A DNA stretch of 64,000 bases from Acidimicrobiia bacterium. GTDB lineage: Bacteria > Actinomycetota > Acidimicrobiia > IMCC26256 > PALSA-610. Below are positions 53,510 to 62,643 of the stretch, piece by piece; position 1 is the first letter of the stretch, and each line of letters opens with the position of its first letter. The notes beneath the pieces were generated by a model. That model had not been told where the DNA came from and did no database searches. It saw only the letters and a program-made list of their open reading frames with translations. The stretch is taken from assembly GCA_026002935.1 (NCBI GenBank), contig BPGH01000001.1, forward strand, positions 2,879,250 through 2,943,249, given 5' to 3'. Made by a program: the position numbers and the translations under genes.

Positions 53510-54382
53510 GTGCCGTGGACCGTGGTGGTGAACCCCGCCGCCGGGCGCGGCCGCACGTCCCGCATGCTCGACGCGATCCGCGCCGCGGCGCACGCCGCCG
53601 GGGCCGGCTGCGAGGTGTCGCCCGCCCCCGGCGCGCCGACCGGGCTGGCCCGGTCGGCGGCGGGGGCGGGGCACGACCTCGTGGCCTGCGGCGGCGACGG
53701 CCTCGTCGCGGAGGTCGCCGCGGTCGCGGCCGACACGGGCCGGCGGCTCGCGATCGTGCCGACCGGCGCGGGCAACGACTTCGCGCGGACGCTGGGCTAC
53801 GACGTGCGGCGGCCGCTCCGGGCGTTCGACGTGCTCGCGCGCGGGCGCGACCGGGTCGTCGACCTCGGCCGGGTCGAGGGCCGCTGGTACACGTGCGTGA
53901 CCGCGTCCGGGTTCGACGCGGAGGCGAACCGGTGGGCGAACACCGTCACACGGCTGTCGGGGACGGGCCTGTACGTCGCCGCCGTGCTGCGCACGCTCGC
54001 CGTGTACCGGCCGCACCCGTTCCGGCTGACCGTCGACGGCGAGGCGCACGAGGTGCGCGCGTGGCTCGTCGCCGTCGGCAACGGGCCGGCCTACGCGGGC
54101 GGGATGCGCATCACCCCGGCCGCCCGCATGGACGACGGGCTGCTCGACGTCACGGTGGTGGGCGCACTGAACCGGGCCCGGTTCCTGTGGGCGTTCCCCC
54201 GGGTGTTCCGCGGCACCCACGTCACCCACCCGGCCGTGCGGACGCTGCGCGGCCGGCGCGTGCGGCTCGAGTCGCTCGACCCGGCGGCCCCCATGGACGT
54301 GTACGCCGACGGCGAGCGCGTCGGCCCCCTCCCCGCGACGATGGAGGCGGTGCCCGCCGCGCTGACGGTGCGCGTGCCCTGA
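53510..54382 (+). CDS. Diacylglycerol kinase family lipid kinase
   Basis: A 290-residue kinase of the DagK/YegS fold. VVNPAAGRGR (8-16) and CGGDGLVAEVAA are the nucleotide-binding motifs, PTGAGNDFARTLG follows, and GNGPAYAGGMRITPAA is the late conserved loop. It phosphorylates diacylglycerol or a related lipid. GTG 53510 is set by the TAGCGT box. It is divergent from uppS and convergent with the cupredoxin gene, 16 bp apart at their natural stops. Confidence 0.93.
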   Translation: MPWTVVVNPAAGRGRTSRMLDAIRAAAHAAGAGCEVSPAPGAPTGLARSAAGAGHDLVACGGDGLVAEVAAVAADTGRRLAIVPTGAGNDFARTLGYDVRRPLRAFDVLARGRDRVVDLGRVEGRWYTCVTASGFDAEANRWANTVTRLSGTGLYVAAVLRTLAVYRPHPFRLTVDGEAHEVRAWLVAVGNGPAYAGGMRITPAARMDDGLLDVTVVGALNRARFLWAFPRVFRGTHVTHPAVRTLRGRRVRLESLDPAAPMDVYADGERVGPLPATMEAVPAALTVRVP

Positions 54383-54398
54383 GCCGCCGCCCTCGCCC

Positions 54399-55206
54399 CT
54401 ACGGCGCCGGGGCCTCGCCGCCGCCCTCGCCCCCCGGCGCCGCCCTCGCCGCCCCCGGCCTCGCCGGCGGCGGCCTCGGCCTCGGCCAGCGTGACCGGGT
54501 CACCGGCCGCGGTGACGACGCCCTCCATCCCGGCGGCGCGGTGGCCGGGCACCGAGCAGTAGAAGACGTACTCGCCGGGCTCGCCGAAGAAGGCCCGCGC
54601 GGTGTCGGTGTCGCCCGGGTTCTGGACCTCGAGGCCCGCGAACTCGGTGCCCGGCGTCTCGAACACGAAGGTGTGCTGGCCGTTCACGTTGTTCAGCGTG
54701 ATGCGGACGATGCCGGTCTGCGTCTCGACCGTCGCCGGGTCGAAGAAGAAGTTGTCGGACCGGAACTCGAGCTCGGCCGCGGCCGGGCCCTCGGGCGGCA
54801 GGCCCGCACCCACCTCCTCCTCCGGCTCGGCGTGCCCGAGCGAGAGCCACCCGCCCATCAGCACCGCGAAGACGAACGCACCGGTCACGAGCGCGAGCGA
54901 CGACGAGCGCATCCGCGGCGCGGCGGACAGCACCGTGGCCCCCACGAGGATCACGACGGTGATGAGCGTGCCGACCACCACCGGCACGTTGCCGTGCTCG
55001 GCGAGGAAGATCCGCGACACGTTCAGCACGAACATCACCAGGCCGGCCACCACGAGCACCGGCAGCAGCACCGGCACCAGGTAGCGGTCGACGGCGGGAC
55101 GGTCCCAGAAGCGGACGGGCTCCGGCGCGGGCGGGGCGGCCGCGGCCTCCTCTCCCCCGGCCGCCTCGGGCGCCGCCTCGTCGCGCTCGGTCGTGTCGGT
55201 CGTCAT
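54399..55206 (-). CDS. Membrane-anchored cupredoxin of the oxidase cluster, frameshifted near its C-terminus
   Basis: About 268 residues. Three N-terminal helices (YLVPVLLPVLVVAGLVMF; VVVGTLITVVILVGATVL; LVTGAFVFAVLMGGWL) anchor a type I copper domain: His in GQHTFVF, then CSVPGHRAAGM with Cys, His and Met ligands. It probably passes electrons or copper to the oxidase. A run of six G near 54436-54441 has one extra base; without it the protein ends at TAG 54399 after AGGEGGGEAPAP. As written, the frame continues to 54091 antisense to the lipid kinase. It overlaps ctaG by 4 bp. Confidence 0.82.
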
Positions 55207-56069
55207 CGGTGCGGCAACTCCATCAGCTCACGGTCGAGGGCACGCGGGACCCGGCGCGACGCCGTGCCGACCTCCTCCGCGTTGTACCACCGGAAGAAGA
55301 CGATAGCGATGATCACCCACAGCACGAAGCCCGCCGCGATCTTCATCACGAGCCCCGCGATCCGCATGTCCTCCAACACGGACACGCCGTCGTACAGGCG
55401 CGGCACCCCCTCGTAGAAGCGGTACAGCGGCCGGTCGCCGAACGTCAGGAACGACGCGGGGATCGTCGGCACGATCGCCTGCAGGAACAGGAACAGCATC
55501 TGCACCAGCGGCTGGAAGCGCGGCACCTCGGGCAGCGGGCTCGCGAGCGGCATCCACACGATCAGCGACGACACGAGGATCAGGGCGTGGATCGCGAAGT
55601 GGACCAGGCCGTTGTTCAGCGCGGCGTCGACGACCGCGGGGACATGGGTGAACACGACGACGGCGTTGAACAGGACGGTCGCGGCGAAGAAGCGCGACGC
55701 GAACCGCACGGACCGCAGCAGCGCCGGCGGCCGCAGCAGCGCCCGCGCCATCCAGGTTGGGGTGCCGAGCAGCAGCAGCGGCGCCGCGACGATCGAGTAG
55801 ACGAGGTGCTGCACCATGTGCACCGAGAACAGGTAGCCCTCGCCGAGGTCGTGGACCGGCCAGTCGGAGGCGACGAGCAGCGCGACCAGGCCCGCCGTGA
55901 AGCACGTGACCTGCAGCGGGGTCACCACCGCCGTGCCCGGCGTCGCGAGCCGCGGCCCGACCCGGGCGACGGCGATCCAGTACCCGGCCGCCAGCAGGCC
56001 GACGAGCAGCCACACGTCCGGGTGGGGCTCGTAGGCCGGGAACGGGACCGCGGCGGGCATCACGGTCAC
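55203..56069 (-). CDS. ctaG: Cytochrome c oxidase assembly protein CtaG-like
   Basis: A 288-residue caa3-type CtaG with seven or so helices; VHMVQHLVYSIVAAPLLLLGTP is the family signature, with further His in HFAIHALILVSS. It delivers copper to the oxidase. The start is GTG 56069 or the nearby GTG 56063 or ATG 56060, 4 bp after the coxD stop. It lies between coxD and the cupredoxin gene in one operon. Confidence 0.9.
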   Translation of the reverse strand: MTVMPAAVPFPAYEPHPDVWLLVGLLAAGYWIAVARVGPRLATPGTAVVTPLQVTCFTAGLVALLVASDWPVHDLGEGYLFSVHMVQHLVYSIVAAPLLLLGTPTWMARALLRPPALLRSVRFASRFFAATVLFNAVVVFTHVPAVVDAALNNGLVHFAIHALILVSSLIVWMPLASPLPEVPRFQPLVQMLFLFLQAIVPTIPASFLTFGDRPLYRFYEGVPRLYDGVSVLEDMRIAGLVMKIAAGFVLWVIIAIVFFRWYNAEEVGTASRRVPRALDRELMELPHR

Positions 56070-56073
56070 GGGC

Positions 56074-56454
56074 TCACGCCAGGACGGTGCTCGCGAAGGT
56101 CAGCATCACGACGCCGTAGACGATCATCGCCCCCACGAGACCGACGACGAAGATCCGGCGGAAGAACGGTGCGTCCATCCGCATGTGCATGTACCACGCG
56201 GCGACGAGGAAGAACTTCAGCGTCGCGAGCACCGCGAGCAGCACGATGAGCAGGTTGTTGCTCACGTCGCCCTCGAGGTAGTACAGGCCCACCTCCAGCG
56301 CGGTGAGGATCGAGAGCACCACCGCGATCACCACGTACTGGCGCGGACCTGGGTGCGCGTGCTCGTCGGCGCGCTCCACCACGTCCGCGGCGGGCACGGC
56401 GGGCGTCGCCGGCGTGGCCTCCACGAGGTCGGTGCCGCTTCCCTGATCGCTCAT
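56074..56454 (-). CDS. coxD: Cytochrome c oxidase subunit IV family protein
   Basis: A 126-residue protein with three helices (YVVIAVVLSILTALEVGLYYL; LLIVLLAVLATLKFFLVAAWYMH; IFVVGLVGAMIVYGVVMLTF), matching the prokaryotic COX4 family; MHMRMD after helix 2 is characteristic. ATG 56454. It follows coxC by 23 bp. Confidence 0.9.
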   Translation of the reverse strand: MSDQGSGTDLVEATPATPAVPAADVVERADEHAHPGPRQYVVIAVVLSILTALEVGLYYLEGDVSNNLLIVLLAVLATLKFFLVAAWYMHMRMDAPFFRRIFVVGLVGAMIVYGVVMLTFASTVLA

Positions 56455-56477
56455 CGTGTCGCCGTCCTCGGTGGTCC

Positions 56478-57141
56478 TCAGTGCTGCGGGACGAGGTAGA
56501 TCGCCGTGAAGATGACAATCCACACGATGTCGACGAAGTGCCAGTAGAGCCCCGCGATCTCGACGGCCTCCGCGTGCTCCTGGTGGAGCTTGCCCTGCAT
56601 CGACCGGCCCCACAGCGTCAGCAGCCAGACGATGCCCACCGTCACGTGCGCGCCGTGCAGCCCGGTGAGCGTGAAGAACGTCGTGCCGAACAGGTTCGTC
56701 GACAGGCTGAGCCCTTCCCGGTAGAACTCGGTGAACTCGAACACCTGGCCGCCGATGAACACCATCCCGAACAGCGCGGTGGCCATGAGCCAGATGCGCA
56801 GGCGCCGCTCGTCGCCGCGCTGGATCGCGGCCAGCGCGAGCACCATCGACAGCGAGCTCATGAGGAGCACGAACGACGTCACCGACGTGAAGGGGATGTC
56901 GAACAGCTCCGACGGGGTCGGCCCGCCCAGGAAGTCGGCGTCGCGGCCCCGGTACAGGAAGTACGTCGCGATGAAGGCACCGAAGAACAGCGCCTCCGAC
57001 GCGAGGAACGACCCAGATGCCGAGCTTCGCGTTGCTGACGCCCGTGTTCGTCGCGTGGGCCGCGTGCGCGCCGGCGTGACCGTGCGCGCCCGCCCGCTCG
57101 ACCGCGCCCGCTCCCCCCGCGGGGACGACCGCCTGCGCCAT
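56478..57141 (-). pseudogene. coxC: Cytochrome c oxidase subunit III, frameshifted in this sequence
   Basis: A 220-residue subunit III when repaired, with about seven helices; GIWVFLASEALFFGAFIATY and GLHGAHVTVGIVWLL are landmarks. One inserted base near 57011, in the GIW-VFLASE segment, separates the N-terminal 43 residues from the rest. The ATG at 57141 overlaps the coxA stop by one base. Confidence 0.88.
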
Positions 57142-59057
57142 CAGTGGTGCCCCCCGTCCGCGTGCTCCTCGGTGGGCGGCTCGACCGCCCACGCGTACAA
57201 CCCGAACATCAACACCGCGACGCCGAGCGCCACCAGCCACCAGTTCTTGAACACGAAGCCGTAGCCGAGCACCGGCATGCCCGCCGCGAGCACCATCGGC
57301 CAGTACGACGGCGACGGCATGTGGATCCCGTGGCCCTCGCCGCCGTGCCCCTCGGCGGTGTCGACCGCGCCGCCGGCGGGCAGGCGCAGCAGCCGGCCCT
57401 CGTCGTCCTCGGTGTACTTGCGGTGCCACAGCTCGTCGCGGTGCGAGACGACCGGGATCTCGGCGAAGTTGTACTCGGGCGGCGGCGACGCGGTCGACCA
57501 CTCGAGCGTCCGGCCGTCCCACGGGTCGGCCGGCGCGACCGCGCCGCGGCGCGTGGAGTAGAGGACGTTGACGATGTAGACGAGCACCGCCAACGCGATC
57601 ACGAACGCGCCGACCGTCGCGAGCAGGTTCATCGTGTCCCAGCCCAGGCCCTCGCCGTAGGTGTAGGTGCGGCGCGGCATCCCCTCGAGGCCGAGGAAGT
57701 GCATCGGGAAGAACGTCAGGTTGAACCCGATCACGAGCAGCCAGAACATCAGCTTGCCGAGGCCCTCGTGCAGCATCCGGCCGAAGATCTTCGGGTGCCA
57801 GTAGTGCAGGCCGCCGAACACGGCGAAGATCAGCCCGCCGAACAGCACGTAGTGGAAGTGGGCGACGATGAAGTACGTGTCGTGCTGCTGCGTGTCGGCG
57901 GGGACGATCGCGTGCATGACGCCGGACAGGCCGCCGATCGTGAACTGCGCGATGAACCCGAGCGCGAACAGCATCGGCGACGCGAGCCGGACCGACCCGC
58001 CCCACACGGTGCCGAGCCAGTTGAAGATCTTCACGCCCGTGGGGACCGCGATCAGCATCGTCGCCAGGCCGAACGCCGACTGCGCGACCGGCCCGATGCC
58101 CGACGTGAACATGTGGTGCGCCCACACGCCCCAGCCGAGGAAGCCGATGGCGATGCCGGAGAACACGACGATCGCGTACCCGAACAGCGGCTTGCGGCTG
58201 AAGACCGGGAGGATCTCGGAGACGATGCCCATGCCCGGGAGGATGAGGATGTACACCTCCGGGTGGCCGAAGATCCAGAACAGGTGCTGGTACAGCAGCG
58301 GGTCACCGCCGGCGGCGGCGTTGAAGAAGTTCGCGTCGAAGTTGCGGTCCAGGTAGACCTGGATCAGCGACGCGGTGACCGGCGGCATCGCGAACAACGT
58401 GAGGAACGCGATCACGAGGATCATCCACACGAACACCGGCATGCGCATCAGGGTCATGCCCGGCGCGCGCATGTTGAGGATCGTCACGATGAAGTTGACC
58501 GACGTCGCGACCGACCCGATGCCGAGCAGGATGATCCCGACCGCCCAGAAGTCGGGGCCGTGCCCCGGCAGGAACCCCTGCGACATCGGGGTGCTGTTGA
58601 GCGGTGCGTAGTTGACCCAGCCGCCGTTCGGCGCGTCGCCGAAGAGGAACGACGAGTACAGGAACAGCCCGCCGAACAGGAACACCCAGTACCCGAGCAT
58701 GTTCATGCGCGGGAACGCGACGTCGCGCGCGCCGATCATCAGCGGCACGAGGTAGTTGCCGAAGGCGGCGGCGATCGGCATGCCGACGAGGAACACCATC
58801 GTCGTGCCGTGCATGGTGAAGAGCTGGTTGTAGGCGTCGGCCGACAGGACGGAGCCGTTCGGCTGCGCGAGCTGGAGGCGGATCAGGAGCGCCTCGATGC
58901 CGCCGGCGACGAAGAACAGGATCGCCGTCGCCCCGTACATGACGGCGATCTTCTTGTGGTCGACGGTGGTGAACCAGCTCCACACCCCGGTCGTGGCGCG
59001 CGGCCGCTGCAGCAGGCGCGCCCGCGGCACGGGCAGGGCGTCTTGGACGGTGCTCAC
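57141..59057 (-). CDS. coxA: Cytochrome c oxidase subunit I
   Basis: A 638-residue heme-copper oxidase catalytic subunit. WIFGHPEVYILILPG contains the His-Tyr crosslink site, HHMFTSG and VAHFHYVLFGG hold the heme and CuB histidines. Beyond the usual end, a soluble stretch with EIPVVSHRDELWHRKY and a last helix pair (PSPSYWPMVLAAGMPVLG...WWLVALGVAVLMFGLYAW) extends the protein. GTG 59057 overlaps the coxB stop (GTGA). Confidence 0.96.
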   Translation of the reverse strand: MSTVQDALPVPRARLLQRPRATTGVWSWFTTVDHKKIAVMYGATAILFFVAGGIEALLIRLQLAQPNGSVLSADAYNQLFTMHGTTMVFLVGMPIAAAFGNYLVPLMIGARDVAFPRMNMLGYWVFLFGGLFLYSSFLFGDAPNGGWVNYAPLNSTPMSQGFLPGHGPDFWAVGIILLGIGSVATSVNFIVTILNMRAPGMTLMRMPVFVWMILVIAFLTLFAMPPVTASLIQVYLDRNFDANFFNAAAGGDPLLYQHLFWIFGHPEVYILILPGMGIVSEILPVFSRKPLFGYAIVVFSGIAIGFLGWGVWAHHMFTSGIGPVAQSAFGLATMLIAVPTGVKIFNWLGTVWGGSVRLASPMLFALGFIAQFTIGGLSGVMHAIVPADTQQHDTYFIVAHFHYVLFGGLIFAVFGGLHYWHPKIFGRMLHEGLGKLMFWLLVIGFNLTFFPMHFLGLEGMPRRTYTYGEGLGWDTMNLLATVGAFVIALAVLVYIVNVLYSTRRGAVAPADPWDGRTLEWSTASPPPEYNFAEIPVVSHRDELWHRKYTEDDEGRLLRLPAGGAVDTAEGHGGEGHGIHMPSPSYWPMVLAAGMPVLGYGFVFKNWWLVALGVAVLMFGLYAWAVEPPTEEHADGGHH

Positions 59058-60172
59058 TGCTGCGCCTCCCCGGATCCTCCGAGACAACGCTGCTCGTTCT
59101 CGGGATCGGTCGCCGTCGTGCACAGGAACTCCGCGATCTCGCGGGCCTGCTCACGCGTCATGCCCCCCTCCCGGAACGAGGGCATCCGCTTCAGGGGGTC
59201 GAGCGGGCCGAACGGCTTGCGGGCGGGTGCGTCGTAGACCCACTCCGTCAGCTCGTCGACGTTGGTGTCGTACAGGCCCGCCCCGAAGCTCGTACGGTCC
59301 CCCAGGTGCGTGAGGTTCGGGCCCGTGCGGATGTCGGCCGGCTCCGCGCCCGCGACGTCGACCCGGTGGCAGCCGGTGCAGCCCCAGCTGTCGGTGAGCA
59401 CCTCCCGCACGAACTGCGCGTCCGACTCGGGCAGCGGCTCCTTCTGGGCGGCGAGCCACGCCTCGAACTCGTCGGCCGGCTGGGCGATCACCCGCAGCCG
59501 CATGTCGGCGTGCGAGAGCCCGCAGTACTCGGCGCACTGGCCGAAGTAGGTGCCGGGCTCGCTGGCCTCGATCCGCAGGAAGTGGGTGCGGCCCGGGACG
59601 GCGTCCTTCTTGCCGGCCAGGTTCGGGACCCAGAACGAGTGGATGACCCCGTCGGCCGGCGCCGAGATCCGCAGCTCCACCGGGCGGTCGACGGGGATGT
59701 GGAGCTCGTTGGCGGTCACGACGCCCTCGCCGACGTACTCGTACTCCCACCACCACTGCTTGCCGACCACCTCGACGGTCAGCGCGCCCTCACCGGGCTT
59801 CTCGGCGAGGTCGAAGATGGTCGCGACCGTCGGGACGGCCATGACGACGAGGACGAGCGCCGGGACGATCGTCCACCCGACCTCGAGCGCGGTGTTGCCG
59901 TGCACCTGCTTCGGGGCCCGCGGCCGGCCCGGCTTCTCCCGGAACCGCAGCGCCACGTAGATCGTGCCGCCGACGACGCCGACCCCGATGACGACCGCGA
60001 TCCAGAAGAACGGGCTGAACAGGTCGAGGATCTGCTGGGCGTCCGGCCCCTTCGGGTCGAGCGACGTCTGCTGGTTGTCCTGGTCGGCGCAGCCCGCGAG
60101 CACGGCCGCGCCGAGGAGCGTCGTGGCACCGGTGACGGCCCCACGACGGAGCCGGTTGATGCGGTCGGACAT
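59054..60172 (-). CDS. coxB: Cytochrome c oxidase subunit II fused to cytochrome c (caa3 type)
   Basis: A 372-residue lipoprotein (lipobox AAVLAGC, Cys28) with two helices, the CuA domain (VGKQWWWEYEY; CAEYCGLSHADM with CuA ligands) and a C-terminal heme c domain with WGCTGCHRV and Met ligand in RMPSFREGG. The fused cytochrome accepts electrons directly. The ATG has GAGGAAGG 4 nt upstream, and a TAGTCT box lies about 30 nt before that, so this operon uses a leader with a ribosome site. Confidence 0.96.
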   Translation of the reverse strand: MSDRINRLRRGAVTGATTLLGAAVLAGCADQDNQQTSLDPKGPDAQQILDLFSPFFWIAVVIGVGVVGGTIYVALRFREKPGRPRAPKQVHGNTALEVGWTIVPALVLVVMAVPTVATIFDLAEKPGEGALTVEVVGKQWWWEYEYVGEGVVTANELHIPVDRPVELRISAPADGVIHSFWVPNLAGKKDAVPGRTHFLRIEASEPGTYFGQCAEYCGLSHADMRLRVIAQPADEFEAWLAAQKEPLPESDAQFVREVLTDSWGCTGCHRVDVAGAEPADIRTGPNLTHLGDRTSFGAGLYDTNVDELTEWVYDAPARKPFGPLDPLKRMPSFREGGMTREQAREIAEFLCTTATDPENEQRCLGGSGEAQQ

Positions 60173-60202
60173 CAGCCTTCCTCGACTGGGCGACGTGGCC
60201 GG

Positions 60203-60208
60203 AGACTA
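60203..60208 (-). promoter_or_regulatory. probable -10 box of the oxidase operon
   Basis: TAGTCT on the minus strand upstream of a short leader carrying GAGGAAGG and the coxB ATG at 60172. The remaining 110 bp up to era show nothing clear. Confidence 0.45.
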
Positions 60209-60322
60209 CAACGGCCCCGCCCCGGGCGACCGAATCCGCCCGGGCGCGCCATCCGGCGCGCCTCGTGAACTCGTGCGACGGCACGCGGCCGCGACCCGCC
60301 GGCCGCCCGGCGCGGCGCGGCC

Positions 60323-61261
60323 TCACAACCCGAGGCGGTCGAGCGCGTGCGGTCGCCGCTGCCAGTGGGGGTCGACGCGCACGTGCGTCTCGAGGTGCAC
60401 CCGGGTGCCGAGCAACGCCTCCAGCTCGCGGCGCGCCGCGGTGCCGGCGCGCTTGAGCACCTCGCCGCGCCGGCCGATGACCATGCCCTTCTGCGACTCC
60501 CGCTCGACGCGCACCACCACGCGCAGCGCGAGCACGGGGCCGGACGCGCCCTCGCGCAGCTCGGCCTCCTCGGTCGTCACCGCGATCGAGTGCGGCAGCT
60601 CCTCCCGGGCGATGGCGAGAAGCTGCTCACGCAACAGCTCGGCCGCGAGGAACGACTCGGGTGCGTCGGTGACGACGCCCGGCGGGTAGTAGTGCGGCCC
60701 GGCCGGCAACCGGGCCTCGATCTCGCCCACCAGCAGGTCCACGCCGTCGCCGGTGCGGGCCGACAGCGGGACGAAGGCGGCGAAGTCGCCGAGCTCGGCG
60801 GCCGCCGCGAGCCGCTGCGCGATCTGTTCGGGGCTCGCGGCGTCGGTCTTGTTCACGACGAGCACCGCGGGGGTGTCGACCGCCGCGACCCGTTCGGCGA
60901 CGAACCGGTCGCCGGGGCCGATCGGCGCGTCCGCCTCCACGAGGAAGCACACGACGTCGACCTCGGCGAGCGTGGCCAGCGCCCGCGCGTTCGCGCGCTC
61001 ACCGAGCAGCGTGCGCGGCTTGTGCACGCCGGGGGTGTCGAGCAGCACGATCTGCGACCGGTCCGTGGTGCGTACGCCCCGCACCTGTGTGCGGGTCGTC
61101 TGCGGGCGGTCGGAGACGATCGACACCTTCGTGCCCACGAGCGCGTTGACGAGGGTGGACTTGCCGACGTTGGGCCGGCCCACCAGCGAGACGAACCCCG
61201 AGCGGAAGACGCCGGGGCCGCCCGGCGGGGCGGCGTCAGGCACCCGCGGGCTCGACCCCAC
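60323..61261 (-). CDS. era: GTPase Era
   Basis: A 312-residue ribosome-assembly GTPase. G1 GRPNVGKST (28-36), G2 region RPQTTRTQVRG, G3 DTPGVHKP, G4 NKTD; a C-terminal KH domain reads VIGRRGEVLKRAGTAARRELE. The GTG start at 61261 lies inside the end of the CorC gene (26-bp overlap). The order phoH-ybeY-corC-era is conserved in many bacteria. Confidence 0.96.
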   Translation of the reverse strand: MGSSPRVPDAAPPGGPGVFRSGFVSLVGRPNVGKSTLVNALVGTKVSIVSDRPQTTRTQVRGVRTTDRSQIVLLDTPGVHKPRTLLGERANARALATLAEVDVVCFLVEADAPIGPGDRFVAERVAAVDTPAVLVVNKTDAASPEQIAQRLAAAAELGDFAAFVPLSARTGDGVDLLVGEIEARLPAGPHYYPPGVVTDAPESFLAAELLREQLLAIAREELPHSIAVTTEEAELREGASGPVLALRVVVRVERESQKGMVIGRRGEVLKRAGTAARRELEALLGTRVHLETHVRVDPHWQRRPHALDRLGL

Positions 61262-62552
61262 TGCGCGCCGCCTCCTCGCGCGCGCCGGCCGGCGCGGCGC
61301 CGTCGGGCGCGGCGGGCCGGATGAGCACCGAGACGATCCGCCGCCCCTGCACCCGCTCCGCGCAGAAGTCGAGCCCCGACAGCGCGCAGCACTCGCCGTC
61401 GTGGGGGACGTGCCCGAGCGTGCTGAACACCAGCCCCCCGACGGTGTCCCACTCGTCCTGGGGCAGCTCGACGCCGAGCAGCTCGTTCACCTCGTCGATG
61501 GGCGTGCGGCCGGGGACCCGCAACGTCCCGTCCGCGAGCCGCTCCACGGTCGGCTCCTCGACGTCGTACTCGTCGCTGATCTCGCCGACGATCTCCTCCA
61601 GCAGGTCCTCCATCGTCACGAGGCCCGCCGTCCCCCCGTACTCGTCGACGACGATCGCCATGTGGAACTTCTCGGTCTGCATCTCGCGCAGCAGCTCGGC
61701 GACGCGCTTCGACTCGGGGACGAAGTGGGCGGGGCGCAGGCTCTGCCGCACCGGCGCGTCGCCCTCCCCCGCGGCCGAGCGCGCGACGAGGTCCTTGAGG
61801 AACACGAGCCCGACGATGTTGTCGGTCGTGTCGTCGAACGCCGGCAGGCGCGACTTGCCCGCGTCGATCGCGATCGAGATCGCCTCGTCGACGGTCGCGT
61901 CGGCCTCGACCGCGACCATGTCGGGCCGGGGGAGCATCACCTCGCGCACGACCGTGTCGCCGAACTCGAAGATCGAGTGGATGAGCTCCCGTTCCTCCGT
62001 CTCGATCGACTCCTCCTCGGCGGCGACGTCCGCCATCTGGCGGATCTCCTCCTCGGTCACGAACGGCCCCTTCTTCAGGCCCTTGCCGGGGAGGATCCAG
62101 TTCACGAAGCCGAGGAGCGCGCGCACGACCCAGCGGACCGGCGGGAACTCGGTGAGGAACCACAGGAACCGGGTCGTGCGCAGCGCGGCGCGGTCGGTGT
62201 GCTGCACCGCCCAGGTCTTCGGCGCGGCCTCGGCGAACACGAAGAAGACGACGACGTTGAGGACGAGGGTCGCCGCCACCCACAGCGGCCCCGATCCGCC
62301 GAAGAGGATGCCGAGGAGGTAGGACGTGACGAGTTGGGCGGCGAGCGCCATGAGCGTCACGGCGTTCACGGTGCGCTCGGGGTGCTCGAGCATCGCCGCC
62401 AGCCTCCCGGCGCGCTTCTCGCCCTGTTCCTCGAGCGCGAGGGCCTTGACCCGGCTCATCCGCAGGAACGCAGTCTCGGCGATCGCGAGGAGGATCGCCG
62501 TCAGGAAGAGCACGACGATCGCGGCGACGGCGAGCCAGTCGGCGGTGCTCAC
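61236..62552 (-). CDS. CorC/HlyC family membrane protein with CBS domains
   Basis: About 438 residues. A DUF21 membrane domain (four helices: LAVAAIVVLFLTAILLAIAETAFL onward) is followed by two CBS domains (VREVMLPRPDMVAV; EKFHMAIVVDEYGGTAGLVTMEDLLEEIVGEI) and the CorC_HlyC domain. Such proteins handle Mg/Co efflux or related ion transport. The start at GTG 62552 overlaps the stop of a 16-codon leader frame (GTGA); an in-frame GTG at 62561 is the alternative. Confidence 0.9.
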   Translation of the reverse strand: MSTADWLAVAAIVVLFLTAILLAIAETAFLRMSRVKALALEEQGEKRAGRLAAMLEHPERTVNAVTLMALAAQLVTSYLLGILFGGSGPLWVAATLVLNVVVFFVFAEAAPKTWAVQHTDRAALRTTRFLWFLTEFPPVRWVVRALLGFVNWILPGKGLKKGPFVTEEEIRQMADVAAEEESIETEERELIHSIFEFGDTVVREVMLPRPDMVAVEADATVDEAISIAIDAGKSRLPAFDDTTDNIVGLVFLKDLVARSAAGEGDAPVRQSLRPAHFVPESKRVAELLREMQTEKFHMAIVVDEYGGTAGLVTMEDLLEEIVGEISDEYDVEEPTVERLADGTLRVPGRTPIDEVNELLGVELPQDEWDTVGGLVFSTLGHVPHDGECCALSGLDFCAERVQGRRIVSVLIRPAAPDGAAPAGAREEAARSGVEPAGA

Positions 62553-62599
62553 GCCGCGCACCTTCGTGCGGCGGGCTCGAGCGACGGTCGCCCGTGCAT
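62549..62599 (-). CDS. Putative 16-residue leader peptide before corC
   Basis: ATG 62599 starts a frame MHGRPSLEPAARRCAA ending in TGA that overlaps the corC GTG at 62552. A TAGCCT box ends exactly 7 nt upstream, so this would be the first codon of a leaderless mRNA. Initiation here and reinitiation at GTGA would give coupled translation of corC. The peptide has no recognised function and the frame may be a chance result of the promoter. Confidence 0.35.
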   Translation of the reverse strand: MHGRPSLEPAARRCAA

Positions 62600-62606
62600 C
62601 GAGCCG

Positions 62607-62612
62607 AGGCTA
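62607..62612 (-). promoter_or_regulatory. -10 box upstream of corC
   Basis: TAGCCT on the minus strand, 7 nt before the ATG at 62599 of the 16-codon leader frame. Confidence 0.5.
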
Positions 62613-62643
62613 TCGGTATCTGGGGGTGCCGACATCGGGCCCT

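Noticed and set aside
54091..54398. C-terminal extension of the cupredoxin frame antisense to the lipid kinase
   Set aside because: Arises only after an extra G in a G6 run; removing it gives a natural stop at 54399.
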